From Ephydatia muelleri (Eukaryota > Porifera > Demospongiae > Spongillida > Spongillidae), in the NCBI GenBank assembly GCA_013339895.1, contig JABACO010000004.1, forward strand, positions 5,201,497-5,265,496: DNA of 64,000 bases, in the 5' to 3' direction. The notes below the pieces were generated by a model. The model saw only the letters and a list, made by a program, of their open reading frames with translations. It was not told the DNA's origin and did no database searches. Shown piece after piece: positions 35,030 through 46,610 of this stretch. A program made the position numbers and the translations under genes. Position 1 is the first letter of the stretch. Every line of letters begins with the position of its first letter.

Positions 35030-35490
35030 AGATTGAAGTCTGGCGTGCCTTGTCAATGGTACGTAATGGAAATGTGATTGTGTGCGTTTTCATTTTATAA
35101 TTTTGTCATGCAAAATAGGTGCTCTAAATGGTATGTATTATGATGGGTTTGAACCTCAGAAGATTGAATCCTACAGAGGTGTGTGTCACCAATTTGCAAG
35201 GGCTACAGCACGATGTGGAGAAAAAAAAACCCCAAAAATTCACCTGATACTGCACCTTCCTGACAGCATGTTGAGGTTTGGGCCTGCATCTTCATTCAAC
35301 ACAGAAAGGTAAGTTCCACAATGTGCATGAGGCAAAGATATTGTATGGAACATATTGTGTTTCAGGTGTGAGAGCTACAATTCTGTAATATGGTCACGCC
35401 GTGTATATAGCAGACAGGCCCCTAGCAAGGATATTGCTACTGCTTTTGCTGTACAAGGAAGTATTATTTACTTTTTCCGGCAGTTGCTAC
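35030..35490 (+). pseudogene. two-exon fragment of an unnamed conserved protein (LHLPD / FGPA / PSKDIA)
   Basis: Exon ending at 35308 (donor GTAAGT) reads KIHLILHLPDSMLRFGPASS followed by FNTER. The next exon starts at 35366 after TTGTGTTTCAG and continues in phase: CESYNSVIWSRRVYSRQAPS, then KDIATAFAVQGSI. I recall the same motif order (H-LLHL-D--RFGPA--F-TE-FE--N---R--S--SNR-APSRDIA) in fungal and some invertebrate proteins of unknown function that often sit among mobile elements. The downstream part runs into stops after YFFRQLLQYI. Whether this is a host gene piece or a transposon passenger is open. Confidence 0.45.
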
Positions 35491-35779
35491 AATACATCTG
35501 AAGGTCTGATATTCCTTGAGACCGGGTTAATTGTAAAGCTTTATTTTTTACTTGCACAAGTGGTGAGGACCTTGTCAGCCTTTACCACACCAAAGAAGTG
35601 TTTTTAGATGGTGAAGTCCAAGAATGTGGGAGTGGAATTCATAAACATGGAATACTACGAAAGATAATAATATGAGTGTGAATATGATGTACAAAAATAT
35701 GTTCTTTGTGTGTTTTTGTTTGTGATGAAACTTGTCCCTGTTATTCCGTTGTTGTTTACTCAATGTGTGTATATTATAC

Positions 35780-35845
35780 AGGCCCGTAGCCATAGAGGGT
35801 GCTTTGGGTGTTGAAGCCCCCCTCCCCCCCCCCCCCCCCCCCCCG
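35780..35845. repeat. GGCCCGTAGCC-type repeat with poly-C tract
   Basis: CAGGCCCGTAGCCATAGAGG, then GGGTGTTGAAGCCCCCC and 21 C. This is a pattern common in dispersed repeats of marine invertebrates. Confidence 0.5.
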
Positions 35846-36179
35846 CTGGTCATTAGGTCCGGCCACTTTAAATAAGTTATTAATGTTAATTGAAAGTCGC
35901 GATACTCGCGCACCGCCACTACTAATGCGCGTACGTGCGATGCGTACATTTTTTTTTAAAAAGGAACATTAATAATCAGCAGGCCCAGCTAAGTCTGAGC
36001 AGGGGTGGTCTGGGGCTTCGCAGTGCATCATTACACTCATCAGCACATGTCTTCCTCTTCGATGTCGCCTTATAAATAGGCTTTTTATAAGTACATTGTA
36101 ACAAATGCCATCATTTGCCTTATTTTGGTGTATGTACGTGCACTAATACAAAATTGTCAGTAATACCGCTAAATCCTGT

Positions 36180-36480
36180 GATTTTGTTGGAAGCAGGAGT
36201 GTCACTTCCCAGGCCACTGAGTGTAGGAAGCACCAAGCCAATTGACCCCAAGTGCTCAGATCTAGGATAGGTATGTGTCCCTATGGTTGTTGAAACTTAT
36301 GGAGCTTGGGGAAAAGAAGCCACTGCCATTATCTTCTCTGTTGCCTCTAGACTTGCCACCTCCATGTGCCAGCCAAAATCCATGTTACTCAATGAGATCT
36401 ATGGCCGATTGAATCTCCACCTGGTTAGGGCTAATGCTACAGCTATCCTCGGTAGGATAGCTCCTCTACCATAGAGCTAA
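36180..36480 (+). mobile_element. endonuclease-type LINE, 3' end copy 1
   Basis: The coding remnant reads MVVETYGAWGKEATAIIFSV then ASRLATSMC and IYGRLNLHLVRANATAIL, the C-terminal end of the ORF of a non-LTR retrotransposon family recurring at 38860, 41640, 42240, 50012 and 52120. It is 5'-truncated, as usual for LINEs. Confidence 0.65.
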
Positions 36481-36599
36481 ACTTCGTATTTAATCAGTGT
36501 TGTTACTGTCGATTTATAGTTGTTAATAATCACTAAAATTAATGGAAAGGCATGCCAAGTACTTGTATCGTCAGGAGTTGCTTCCAATAATGATGATAC

Positions 36600-39480
36600 C
36601 TGTAGGCTGTCAATCAGCAAACATCCAAGCAGTGCCTGCCCTACAGTTCCTACCTAGGCTGAGATCGATCCCCCCATCCCACGAGACCTTAACATCATGA
36701 CCATACTAAGGTCATTCTCTAAGCTCACAGCAGCAGGGCTTAGAATTCAACATCTGATCGATGTGGCAGAGACACCTCTACAGACACCGGTTCTTCAATC
36801 CCTTAGGGCTGTCGTCAATCTGTTGGCTCTGCATGGGCAAAGCTCACAAGGAGATATCTGTTTACCTTACCAGGAGACATCCACACAATAGCAGTTGGTG
36901 AGACTCTTCGAAGGTAGCCAGCCAAATTCCTGTGTGGCAATGAGAATGATATTCTTTAAGCCTTGTCAGTATGGCGTTGCTTGCCCACACTGTAAGGTCA
37001 TGCATTGAGAAGCATTGGATGGACGATGATTTTGGAATACTGACAGTCGACATGAGAAATGCTTTTAACTTGGCATCACGTCAAGCGATGCTGTCAGAAT
37101 GTAAAATGCATTTTACAGAGCTACTTCAGACAGTGATTTGGTGCTGTGGTGAGCATCTACTGTTTTGGCACTTCATGGGGTCCCTAACATCAGAGTCGGT
37201 AGTCCAGTAAAGGTGACCCCCTTGGACCACTCCTCTTCTCCCTTGTTTTGAACATATTTGTCACTTGTTTTGTCTTCCTTTCTCCAGTGAGTCTTGAAAG
37301 TTCTCTCACTGATTAGTGAAACTGATGCCCCTGTGTCAACTTCCATTTCTAACGCCTTCCCATCGACAAGCACAGACACCATGAATGGGTCAACTTTCTG
37401 TCCACTAACTTTTGACAAGTTGATGACAAAACTTTCCTCTTCAGCCTCCACAACCTTCGCGTTCTGGCCCTTAGGTGGCTTTGAATTGCCGCCAGTCTTT
37501 CCTTTGCTTCGGCACACGCGGGAAGTGTGTCCATTTTTCCCACAGGTATGACATTCTGATTCTTTGTGCCAACAGTCTGGTGCAAGATGCTTGCCACCTT
37601 ACCTATAACACGTAGGGGAACTCTTCGAAGGTGCTCTATCTTTTGAAGTACTTGTACTGGATCCTCGGTTGTTTTTCAACTTTTGGCTCTTCTTCAATGC
37701 ATCAACCGGTACAGCCGCTTGAACCTGCTGCTGCAAGTCAGCTGTGTTGCGGTCCGCCGACTCAAGCGCTTGGGCAATATCCTGAGCCTTTTTAAACGTT
37801 AAATTTGGCTCCGCAAGCAGACGTCGCTGAAATGTGCTCATCCTTGATGCCACACACTAGCCTGTCGCGTAGCATCTCTTCCAAGGAGGCTCCAAAGTCA
37901 CAACGCATTGCAAGTTGCCTTAGTTCCGAAACAAATGCACGTTCTCGCCGTTTTGTCTCGTCCTAGAGTTGAAATTGAATCGCTGAACAGTGATGGCTGG
38001 CGCTGGGTTGAAGTGATTTTGCAGCAGTGCCACTAAGTCCCCGTAGGACTTGTCAGCCGGTTTGTCTGGAGCGACTAGACTTCTGATCAACTTGTAGGTT
38101 GATGCCCCACAAACACTCAGTAGAATGGCTCTTTTCTTCGCTGCATCATCTACATCATTAGCAACAAAGTACTAGTACTGCTCCTACCTCTCGCTATAAG
38201 CAGTTTCTGTCGCGCTGTCAAACTTTTAAATGGTCCCATACCTCTAAATGTCACTTCTTTCTCTTTTGGATCAAATCCCGACTCGTTGCCAATTTATGTT
38301 GTAACCTAGCTATATCTGAGTCCCGCGAGGTAGCCAACGACGTAAGGGTCACCCGGTCTCGAGGCCGACAACATAAACGAACCGCACAGCAGTACTATAA
38401 TGGCTTTGCTACCAATACTAGCTCCGATCTTTGGACCACTTCAATGCATGTGTTTCCCCGGCAGAGGCTATTTCTATTGATGAGTTGCTTAATTCTCCAA
38501 CGACCCAAAAGATGCTGTCCACTAAAATAGAGAACAAGCAGTTTCAGTTGCTTTTTGATGCCTCCTCTATTCCAAACAGGGCTCGTTTAATGCCTGCTTC
38601 ATCAAACCTTGCAGCTTCTTGGCTATCAGTTATACCCTCTCCAGGTCTTAACCTCCACCTTGACACAGCTGAATTCCAAACAGCCTTAAAATGGTGGCTA
38701 GGTATTGACATGTTTGGTGGTATAGTAGGTGCGTGCCCATCTTGTTCAACCCAGTCATTAGATCCCTTAGGTCACCACGCCCTAACATGTAGATATAATG
38801 GGGATGTAGTGTCACGCCACAACCAACATAGGAATACCTTTTTTTGAGAATCCTGCAGACAGGCTGGTGTTGGTGGACAAATGGAGGTAGGAAGTGGTTT
38901 GGGGCATGATGAACGGCGCACCCGGCCAGCTGATGTCCTAGTGCCAAATTGAATGGGATCTGGGGAAACCTGCAGCTTTTGATCTCACTGTTGCATCACC
39001 GCTTAATCAAAGCATCCTCAATGAAGTCATCTGCCCGGGTTTCCGAACAAAGGAAGCATGCCTCCAACGATGTTAGTGCTCAGAGCTAGGCTGGTCATGC
39101 ATACCTTTAGCTGTTGAGACTTATGGTTGCTGGGGAGCAGAAGCACGCCTACATCTTTCACGCCTTGCCTCTCGCCTACTAAATTGCTCCAAATCACATG
39201 CCACCTCAACACTGTATGGTAGGCTCAACTTGGTTCTAGTCAGAGCAAATGCAAGGGCACTGCTATCCCGAGCATATGGCGTCGGCTCTGACATCCCAGC
39301 TTAACTATAGGTCGACAATCAGCTGTTCAGACATAGTCGTTGTGTATTTTGTGTGTGCTCATTTACATAGTAGTAATAGCGTGCATTACCTGCTGTGGTG
39401 CTGTGTACAATCTATTATTAAATAATAAAATTGTCACCAATAATTATAATTTTAATTTTTTTTGTTTAATGTTAATTTTC
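36600..39480 (+). mobile_element. endonuclease-type (R2/HERO-like) LINE interrupted by a gypsy-type fossil
   Basis: The 5' coding part (36660-37238) has reverse-transcriptase motifs: PCQYGVACPH, FGILTVDMRNAFNLASRQAM and, ending at the insertion, DPLGPLLFSLVL. The 3' part resumes after the inserted element at about 38435 and reads ASSIPNRARLMPASSNLAAS and LKWWLGIDM. It then has a CxxC...H(x4)C finger (CPSC ... HHALTC) followed by RHN, the CCHC-RHN arrangement of the restriction-like endonuclease of R2-type LINEs. PAD--- and GKPAAFDLTVASPLN (the PD...D part) and YGRLNLVLVRANARALLSRA follow to about 39300. Many stops and shifts; the polymerase FADD box is missing, so DNA was also lost at the insertion. 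A short AT-rich 3' tail follows. Confidence 0.7.
37240..38400 (-). mobile_element. Ty3/gypsy-type gag-protease fossil, nested in the LINE
   Basis: On the minus strand lies a gag-like region (about 38270-37620), a CCHC zinc knuckle (about 37590-37510) and an aspartic protease with DTGASVSLIS (about 37350). At about 38375-38290 the sequence TGTTGTCGG...GGTTACAACA followed by TGGCAACGAGTC looks like an LTR edge next to a primer-binding-type site. Only the 5' third of such an element is present. It sits between the two halves of the LINE 36600-39480, so it inserted after it. Broken in several places. Confidence 0.65.
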
Positions 39481-39605
39481 AATGCGCGTGCACCTCTTTC
39501 GTATATCAATTTTGGCTTAGTTCGTTCGGTTCCGTTGATCGTGACACACTAACAGTTCCTGCACGCAGAAAGCTGCCAACGTCAGGTAACGGGTATGCAT
39601 GTACG

Positions 39606-40632
39606 CAGTGATGCCGCGGTCAGCTATTATCGATCCGGTCGCGTTCACGGCTAACCGTACCGGATCCACACGGTCACGTTGGCGGACGAACAGTGACCGT
39701 GTTTTACCAATACGGTCACGGTGGCGGTTTGACGGTTGGCCGCCTGGATTCAAGCCGGTCCCGGTCGATATCCGGTCCAAACCAACAGCACGAATTAAAT
39801 TTAATAACCATCTGATTCTAGTGTATATTTAACGTTACTCTTTCCACTCAGCCAGCATCCATCCGCCATCTCTTGCGGTCAGCTTTAGCTGAGAAAATAC
39901 CCTTTCAGAGTGAGCACTGGACACCGGAATGGGTAAATCAGTATTTTAGCAATGCGAAGGAAGTTTAATAGCTTCATGGTCGCTCCACCATTGCATGACG
40001 TCATTAACGCGCCAGTTAAGCATATAGCGCTTCAACTCGTCTTCTATGCTCCCTCGCGCTCCTGTGTGCCACCCCAAGGATCTCTTTGGTAGCAGTACAT
40101 GGCTGCAGCAGAATGCATGATGTAGTTGAAATTCGCACTTGTAATGCCAAAATGTTGACTTACGTCAAAGCCAATGCATCCAGTGCAAATATATTGTGAT
40201 TGGGAACAGCATCTCCCTAGATGAAACTTCTGCAGAATCTGCACACCACAAAATCCATTAATTTTATTCGAATAAACAGTGATATTACTCATGTATTCTA
40301 TAGATAGTGTAAATAAAAATATATCATTCTTAACTACCCGGCAGGAAAGCGGTGTCAGAGTATGTCTTGTTATCGAATTGTCACTTCGGTGCATGATTGT
40401 GTCAATTCTCACAGGTTCCCAGTCCTAGGTTATCCAACAAAATTTCTTTATGTCTGACCCGCAGTTGACCGTCAAAATTTTTGACGGTCCCACGGTTTTT
40501 GGCCTCAATAGGCTGACGGTTAAGTGGTTCGCGAACTAATTCAATTATTCACTTTTCCTGACGGTCACGGACGCGGTCAAGCCAACCGTATCGCCTAGTT
40601 TGACGGTTGGCGGGCGAACCGCGGCATCACTG
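39606..40632. mobile_element. hAT-type element with intact ends, 1027 bp
   Basis: The termini CAGTGATGCCGCGGT and (inverted) CAGTGATGCCGCGGT are perfect over 15 bp. They are flanked on both sides by the same 8 bp, CATGTACG (39598-39605 and 40633-40640), the target duplication length of hAT transposons. The outer 200 bp at each end are rich in repeated ACGGT/CGGTCACG words, likely transposase-binding sites. The interior encodes nothing I recognise, so it is non-autonomous. Confidence 0.88.
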
Positions 40633-41639
40633 CATGTACGTATCTTGTCTGTTTTACTTGTATGCCAAAATGTTGACTTTGAGTCCTCGAAGTGTGCATA
40701 ACACAGATATTCACTTGTACTGCGCTTAACTTCAACGGATTAGCCAAATTCCAATGCCATGCGATAATGAGGGTCTAGTTACTTGTTACGTAGGTAAAAG
40801 TGGGGACGAGACCTAATGTCCATTTTTTGCAATGAAACACCCGTGATTGATATCTCCGTCAAATTATGTTATTAACGTTAACGTGATGCATATAATTATA
40901 ACTATTCCAAATGGGGCCGGGGAACGAGCGAGGATGTTACAAGAGATGGCATTGCCGCCATTTTTAATAGTAATCATTGAATCATGAGCACCAATGACCA
41001 TTATAATATAAATCCTCCAAGAACCGACAGGTTCAAGATAAAAAATATGTTTTCATCTCAGTAAAACACACTGCATGGCGTTTAGTGGATCAGAATCTGT
41101 TGCCGCAAGTAAAAAAATCCAACACGCGAATCGAGATTTATAGCTGGTGGAATACTGTAATTAGGTCAGGAAACTTCATTTTATGTACTTGTCTACGGAA
41201 AGCACTATTTTGCCACCAGTAACCATACTTTCAATATAAAGCTGGTATTTTCGTTTTAGAATCTAAGACAGAGGATACTGTGCTACAAGATTCCGTTGCC
41301 ACAAGTGAAGTATCATCTTGGATTAGTTAGTAATTATCAAATATAGGTTTTTGCTGTACATTATTAATAGCCCGTATTTTATAAAAACGGATAATGGATA
41401 ATATACCAATAAACAAATATCATATTAAATATGCACAACAGAAATCATGCGATGGGATCTCAGAAACAAAAAATATATAACTTTTACAACATTGGTGACC
41501 GCTAATTTCTCCGGGCCATATTATTATTGCTCCACTATACAGCATAATACATATACACCCCACCAATAATTTACAATTATTATTAATACAACAGCTTAAG
41601 GGATGTTTTTGCCCAGTTTTGTCACAGGGCCAGGCTGGG

Positions 41640-42060
41640 TGGTCAACTTGAGGTAGGTCATGATAGGGGGCTGAAAGTTCGCTCAGACATCCTAGTGCCC
41701 AACTGGATGATTGGGAAGCCAGCTGCTTTTGACCTAACAGTGGTCTCTCCGCTTAACTCCACTACATTGAATGAAGCAGGAGCCAGAAGTGGGTCAGCAG
41801 CTGGAAAGGCTGAAGTGCACAGAGTTGGGTTGGGTCTGCATACCCTTGGCAGTAGAGACCTACATGTATGGTTGTTGGGCTGTGGAAGCTCAGGGTTCCA
41901 TTTCTCGGCTGGCTGCCTGTCTGGCTTTGCAGTTTCAGTGTAGCAAGTCAAAGGCCATTACAAGCATCTATCAGAGACTGAACCTCACCTTAGTTCGCTG
42001 CAATGCCAGAGCCTTGCTATCCCACGCTAGGTTTCAGCATTCAGTGGGCGAGGGCTGAAA
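41640..42060 (+). mobile_element. endonuclease-type LINE, 3' end copy 3
   Basis: Pieces DILVPNWMIGKPAAFDLTV, SPLNSTTLNEA, ELGWVCIPLAVETY and LNLTLVRCNARALLSHARF match the family's endonuclease and C-terminus in two or more frames. A T-rich 3' tail follows to about 42150. 5'-truncated. Confidence 0.7.
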
Positions 42061-42239
42061 ATGTTTTGTGTGTGTGTTTTTCCTTTCAGGTTTTTTTTTG
42101 TTTTTTTGTGTGTTTTTTTCTCTCTTTTAATAATTGTGTGTAGTCTAATATTCTGTTGTTTCAGTTAATTCCCGTAAATAGGATTATGAAAAAAAAAAAC
42201 AACAACAACCTAACAATCCAACTACATTTTAAACTACTA

Positions 42240-42520
42240 ACGATTAAAGTCTGCAGGTACCATATTCCTAGCTAGAATAGCCCTTGTGATGGCTCTCACC
42301 AGAGGGATATTCAGCCTCCCCATGTCATTTATTACTCTAAGATGTAAGCGTCCTTCAGCTCCCCAGCAACCATAAGTCTAAACAGCCAAAGGTATGCATG
42401 ACCAACCTAGCTCTCTCTGAGCACTTAGAGGCATGCTTCCGTTGTTCGGAAACCCGGGCAGATGTGTTGTCAGGCACTTCTTCATTGAGGCTGCCTAGCG
42501 GTGATGCAACAATACTTTTT
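42240..42520 (-). mobile_element. endonuclease-type LINE, 3' end copy 4 (minus)
   Basis: The reverse strand carries ELGW-C-PLAV-TYGCWGAEG and the preceding CSE segment, plus RLNIPLVRAITRAILAR near 42270. A poly-A-like AAAAAAACAACAACAACC stretch seen at 42190-42209 lies just beyond its 3' end. 5'-truncated. Confidence 0.6.
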
Positions 42521-43514
42521 TAATAATTAAAAAAATTGGGTAGTTAATAAGCAGCACTGACGCTACATTCAGCCAATGTCACTTTGAACCTAGCTTTACA
42601 GCAGTACACGTACGTCTGCGTCCTCTGATCTGTTCTGAGAAGCTATACTGGACCTACTGTATACGTGCAATAGGTTGGGTTCGATCGCGCTCGATCGTGT
42701 GCGTGGCATACAGTTCAGTTACGTCACGAACATATGACTCAGGATGGTTTCCACAGCATTTTGAGTAGATTTGCAGTATAAAATTTGGTCGTGTACGCTA
42801 AAATAACGCACGAAGACGAAAAGGTCTATTGGTTCAACGTCACTATTGAAAGACCAGTCTGGTCCTGTCAGGCACATACGGGCGGGCTCATTATCACGTA
42901 ATCATTTTATTGCATTGCGGTATAGATTTTTTAAAAAGTGCATGGGTGAACCTCTGCCTAGCTTCCGTCTCTGGATTAATGGCATTGCGGATAGAACCCA
43001 TCCTTTGGTGGCAGTGACGTCATAATGAAAAAGTACACAAATCCTGCAAGACGTCTTTTCTCCGCTCCTCTTTAGGAAGATGTTGGCCTGCACACTATAC
43101 ACCCTTCTACGCAGACCCCAGTGATTCTGGATGCATACAATATTCCAAATGGCCCAGAAAACACATCAGGTGCACAATGTTGAAGAAACTACCGGTATAT
43201 CCATACTGTACACGCATAATAACACGTTAACTATCCATGTGCATGCAAGTTAGAGATGTTGATGAGTCAGATTTTATGGGGCCTATGACCGGGACCCAAA
43301 CGCTCTGTTACCCGGGCCTCACTAGCTACGGCTCTCACCGGTTAGAAGCGTAATGGATACAAATTAATCTATTGCAGTCACATGCATGGTGCCTCTACAT
43401 CAATTGCATCTTCATGCAAACGCTTGTGTGTACGTTGCCTTTTTTCCGGTAGAGAAGACTCAATTCCTAAACCATCGGCTACCAAGCCCGCAGATGTTAA
43501 TTAGCAACCGCGTA

Positions 43515-43706
43515 TGGGATCGTTTCAAGCCTAACGCATAGGACCCTACATTATAAAATTTCCAGTACGCGCAATAGCCTGCGTTGAAATGTATGGCTAA
43601 TTACAATCTATGAACAGATACTCCGATTCTCAGTGCGTAAGGAGCAATGTGTAGAGGGCATTTCACAAATCTTATGCGTTAGGTCCCTTTTCGCTGAAAC
43701 GATCCA
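43515..43706 (+). mobile_element. MITE family 1, copy with TA flanks
   Basis: The left end TGGGATCGTTTC and right end TTTCGCTGAAACGATCCA are inverted, flanked by TA on both sides (CGTA before, TATC after). The interior GATACTCCGATTCTCAGTGC matches 15947-16182. A fifth, truncated copy lies at 57775-57825 inside the duplicated block. Confidence 0.75.
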
Positions 43707-43819
43707 TATCATGAGATTCAATGAATTTCATTAGATGGACGATCAATTTTGTACGTCCGTAGTACATGTACGTTTAAATTGCATGCTACGAATGTAATAC
43801 AATTTGGACCACGAGGCCC

Positions 43820-45700
43820 CATTATACCTTGAGGCCCGGGGTAGGTAACCCGCTAACCCCCCGGCTCACCGGCCTGACTGATAGAACGCCCTAAAAGTAG
43901 CCGTCGGTGGATTTACACATGTAATCTTCAAAGGGGTATGAGCCTCTTCTGTTGAATATTACAGACCGAGAAGTTAATTATTTAAGCAATTTTAACACCG
44001 ACGACAAATTCCAAATGACGTAAGAAAACGTAATAAAAAACAACTGATAAACGAAAATTTGATGCGGGAACAGAGATAAGAATCCGAACTAACACTGGCC
44101 TAAACCTATATTGTACGTACTTTCTCTTTTTACGCTCCAAACAAATATATATTCACCACAATCAGTGCCATCATGGGTACGCTGATGTAGCACCAAGCCG
44201 AAGGGAAAATGAACACTTCGCCCGCGCCATAGGCCATGAAATAGCCGACCAGGGCCAGGGCCGAGGTGACCAAGTTGGTCCTGTAGTGGGACGTCGTGAG
44301 CCCCGGAACGAGCCACAGCATCAGATACATCAGGTAGTTGGCATTGAAGTCTACTAGGTTGTAGGACGTCCATTCCCAGTAGAGGTGGGAGAGCTGCCTG
44401 CGAGTGCACACGAGGCTGTTGGCAAACACGCTGTGCTCTTTGGTCTGCGGGTTGGTGGCGGGGTCGTAGAGGGCCCGCGAAATTAGGTTCACTCCCATCC
44501 AGCAAAGGCTCATCGCGATGGCGGTGAAGAAAGTGCTCCTCTCCCGCTCGCGGCTGATCTGGTAGAAGTACACGTTCCACATCAGTGGTTGGAGAATGAC
44601 GAAAACGTAAGCCACCTCCGTCAGATAGCGGTTGACGGGTTTGTCACACTCGTTCACGGTCCAGTATTGCACGGTTTGCAGGAGTTCCATCAGGGTGTAA
44701 AAGAGGACCACCCATTGAATGTTGGTGGCTCGCAGGCGTGGGGCGGCGGTACAAATGTAAGCCACCACGGCAGCGCCAACCACAAAGAAAGCACAGGAAA
44801 TCTCTGCGTTGTAGCACATTGCCTTTGTTACTCTTATTCTTGACTTCGGAAACTGTCGAGTTCCGTTTAATTACGTACTACAATATCTGGATATTATAGT
44901 AAACTGACTGACGTCACGGGAACCGTCGATTATCTATGCGTTAACTCTCACAGGTGCAGGGAGATTTCCAGCCTGTCGATGATTCGGGTTGATAAACCCA
45001 TCAGGTTTTGATTTTATAAATGATCAGTCTTTCGTGTGCAACAGTGCAATATTGCGCCGCAGGTGCTTTAATCCCACTTTTTTTTGTAATCTTACCACTA
45101 GCGTTTCTAGAGTCAACAGCACACTGTTCAGTTTATTTGCTTGTTAAATTCCCCGAAACGCTTGTTTCTTACAATACCGCAACAAGTTTTGGCTAACCAC
45201 TGTCTATCATACCAATTCATTATCACGACTTCTGGTTACTGAAGCCATGATGATGAAGAACTTAATCTTCAAGTGTCAAGGGCGTGTCATAGTGCCATAT
45301 ATGTGCAGAGTCTCCCCACGTAAACGAATGATGATACGCGTCGTATGCGGACTGATATGCTGATAACAGTATCAGCATATGAGCAGCAGTATGCAGATGG
45401 ATATGAAGGGGATTCGGTCATAGATAATAGAGAAGAGATGGGCAACAATCACGTGATCCATTCAGAATGCTCGGACTATACGAGATAGTTATATTCGCAC
45501 CTCAAAAAGAGTCACAAGGTGGAGATAAAATGCATTTTTTGATAATCACTGGTGTAGCGTTCTAGCTATAAATCGATAGTCGGATGAAAGTTTATTGAGT
45601 TTATGGACAAAAACATGAATTTCATTAAGTCACGTACATGACTTTATGAATCACATTACACCACGTGGCATTCCGTTGGCGAAATCCAATTATGCTGTCA
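43820..45700 (-). repeat. segmental duplication block A, copy 1 (partner 57830-59720)
   Basis: This block matches 57830-59720 in the same orientation, from GAGGCCCGGGGT through the DUF5765-like CDS to ACCACGTGGCATTCCGTTGGCGAA. The flanks differ by many substitutions and several indels (for example, two insertions of about 20-26 bp near 59262 and 59525), while the CDS differs by one silent base. Confidence 0.9.
44130..44819 (-). CDS. seven-helix membrane protein resembling DUF5765, copy 1
   Basis: A 229-residue single-exon protein begins MCYNAEIS. It has about seven hydrophobic helices (roughly residues 8-27, 33-52, 65-86, 96-113, 155-173, 180-198, 203-226). Conserved-looking points are MELLQTVQYW, VILQPLMWN, the central HLYWEW and the late PSAWCYIS. 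This set (N-terminal MCxN, a QP, an HLxW, a C-terminal SxWC) is what I remember of DUF5765, known from giant DNA viruses, algae and bacteria; function is unknown. The CDS is visibly more GC-rich than its flanks and has no intron, which may point to horizontal origin. The start is the first ATG and matches the family opening. A second open frame over the same DNA (44089-44580) is a shadow. No damage is seen. Confidence 0.72.
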   Translation of the reverse strand: MCYNAEISCAFFVVGAAVVAYICTAAPRLRATNIQWVVLFYTLMELLQTVQYWTVNECDKPVNRYLTEVAYVFVILQPLMWNVYFYQISRERERSTFFTAIAMSLCWMGVNLISRALYDPATNPQTKEHSVFANSLVCTRRQLSHLYWEWTSYNLVDFNANYLMYLMLWLVPGLTTSHYRTNLVTSALALVGYFMAYGAGEVFIFPSAWCYISVPMMALIVVNIYLFGA

Positions 45701-45959
45701 TAGTCTGCGATTAATTAGGTTAGTTAATTGTGCATTATGCAAGACATTGCGGTACAAGATAACATGACTGCACCGCTGCGGTAATGAATGCTTTGAAGTG
45801 CAGTCTACCCATATATACGCGTAGTCAAACCAGCTCTCAATTGCATGCAGGGTAAATGCATGATGAAGAGATTAGAACTAACTTGCTGCCCACAATCGCA
45901 CTGATGCTTGGATGTGCATTCGCTGTTATACATCATCAGCAGCCTGCATAGTTTTACTC

Positions 45960-46170
45960 ATATCGAGAAATCGTCCATACATCGGAGGTCATCTTGCGAT
46001 TTATTTTCAAATTGAATTTAAACACGTTTAGTATGTACAATAAATTGGTCTGATTATAATCTGTACTTTATAAATTGATATCATGAACTGTTCTTTAACT
46101 AAAATCAAGACAAAAAATTAATTTCTACCGCTGGCGCATAATTTATTTATACATGTATGTCATTGCGCAA
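45960..46170. repeat. segmental duplication block B, copy 1 (partner 50785-50980)
   Basis: Shared words in the same order: CATA-CGG-GGTCATC-TG, AATTGAATTT-AA, ACTAAAATCAAGACA, TTAATTTC-ACCG, and GCATAATT-ATT. Diverged. Confidence 0.6.
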
Positions 46171-46610
46171 TGCCTTGCGTCATCTGCCAAAATTATTCAG
46201 TAAAACGAATCAACTTAAATTTCCTATGTAAGTTGCATGACTATATAAATGCCGATGCGCGATGACGACGCCATGTATTACGTTAGCGGTTGTTATAATT
46301 TAAGCAGAATCAAGTTATTGTGCACATTTTATCACCATTATGATAATATTGTCAATTACACTTGCTGGCATTGCCGCATCAGGCCTAAAAGGTCCATGTC
46401 ATCACCACCAATACACGTTTCTGCACACAATGTGTGGTTTGTATATGTATAGTATGTGCTTTAAAAAACATACACAATTTGCTCTCTTAGAACTGCTATA
46501 GCTAGTAGATCCAAATGTACATGTACACCAGGCAGCCTAACATCAGTTTAGACAATACACTATTCAGCTAGCTAACCACAGTTTACATAGCACACAATGA
46601 AAGAATATTG

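Noticed and set aside
44089-44580. 163-residue frame overlapping the DUF5765-like gene, and its twin at 58061-58552
   Set aside because: Shadow frame of a GC-rich gene; it is conserved only because the DNA is duplicated, and has no membrane or domain logic.
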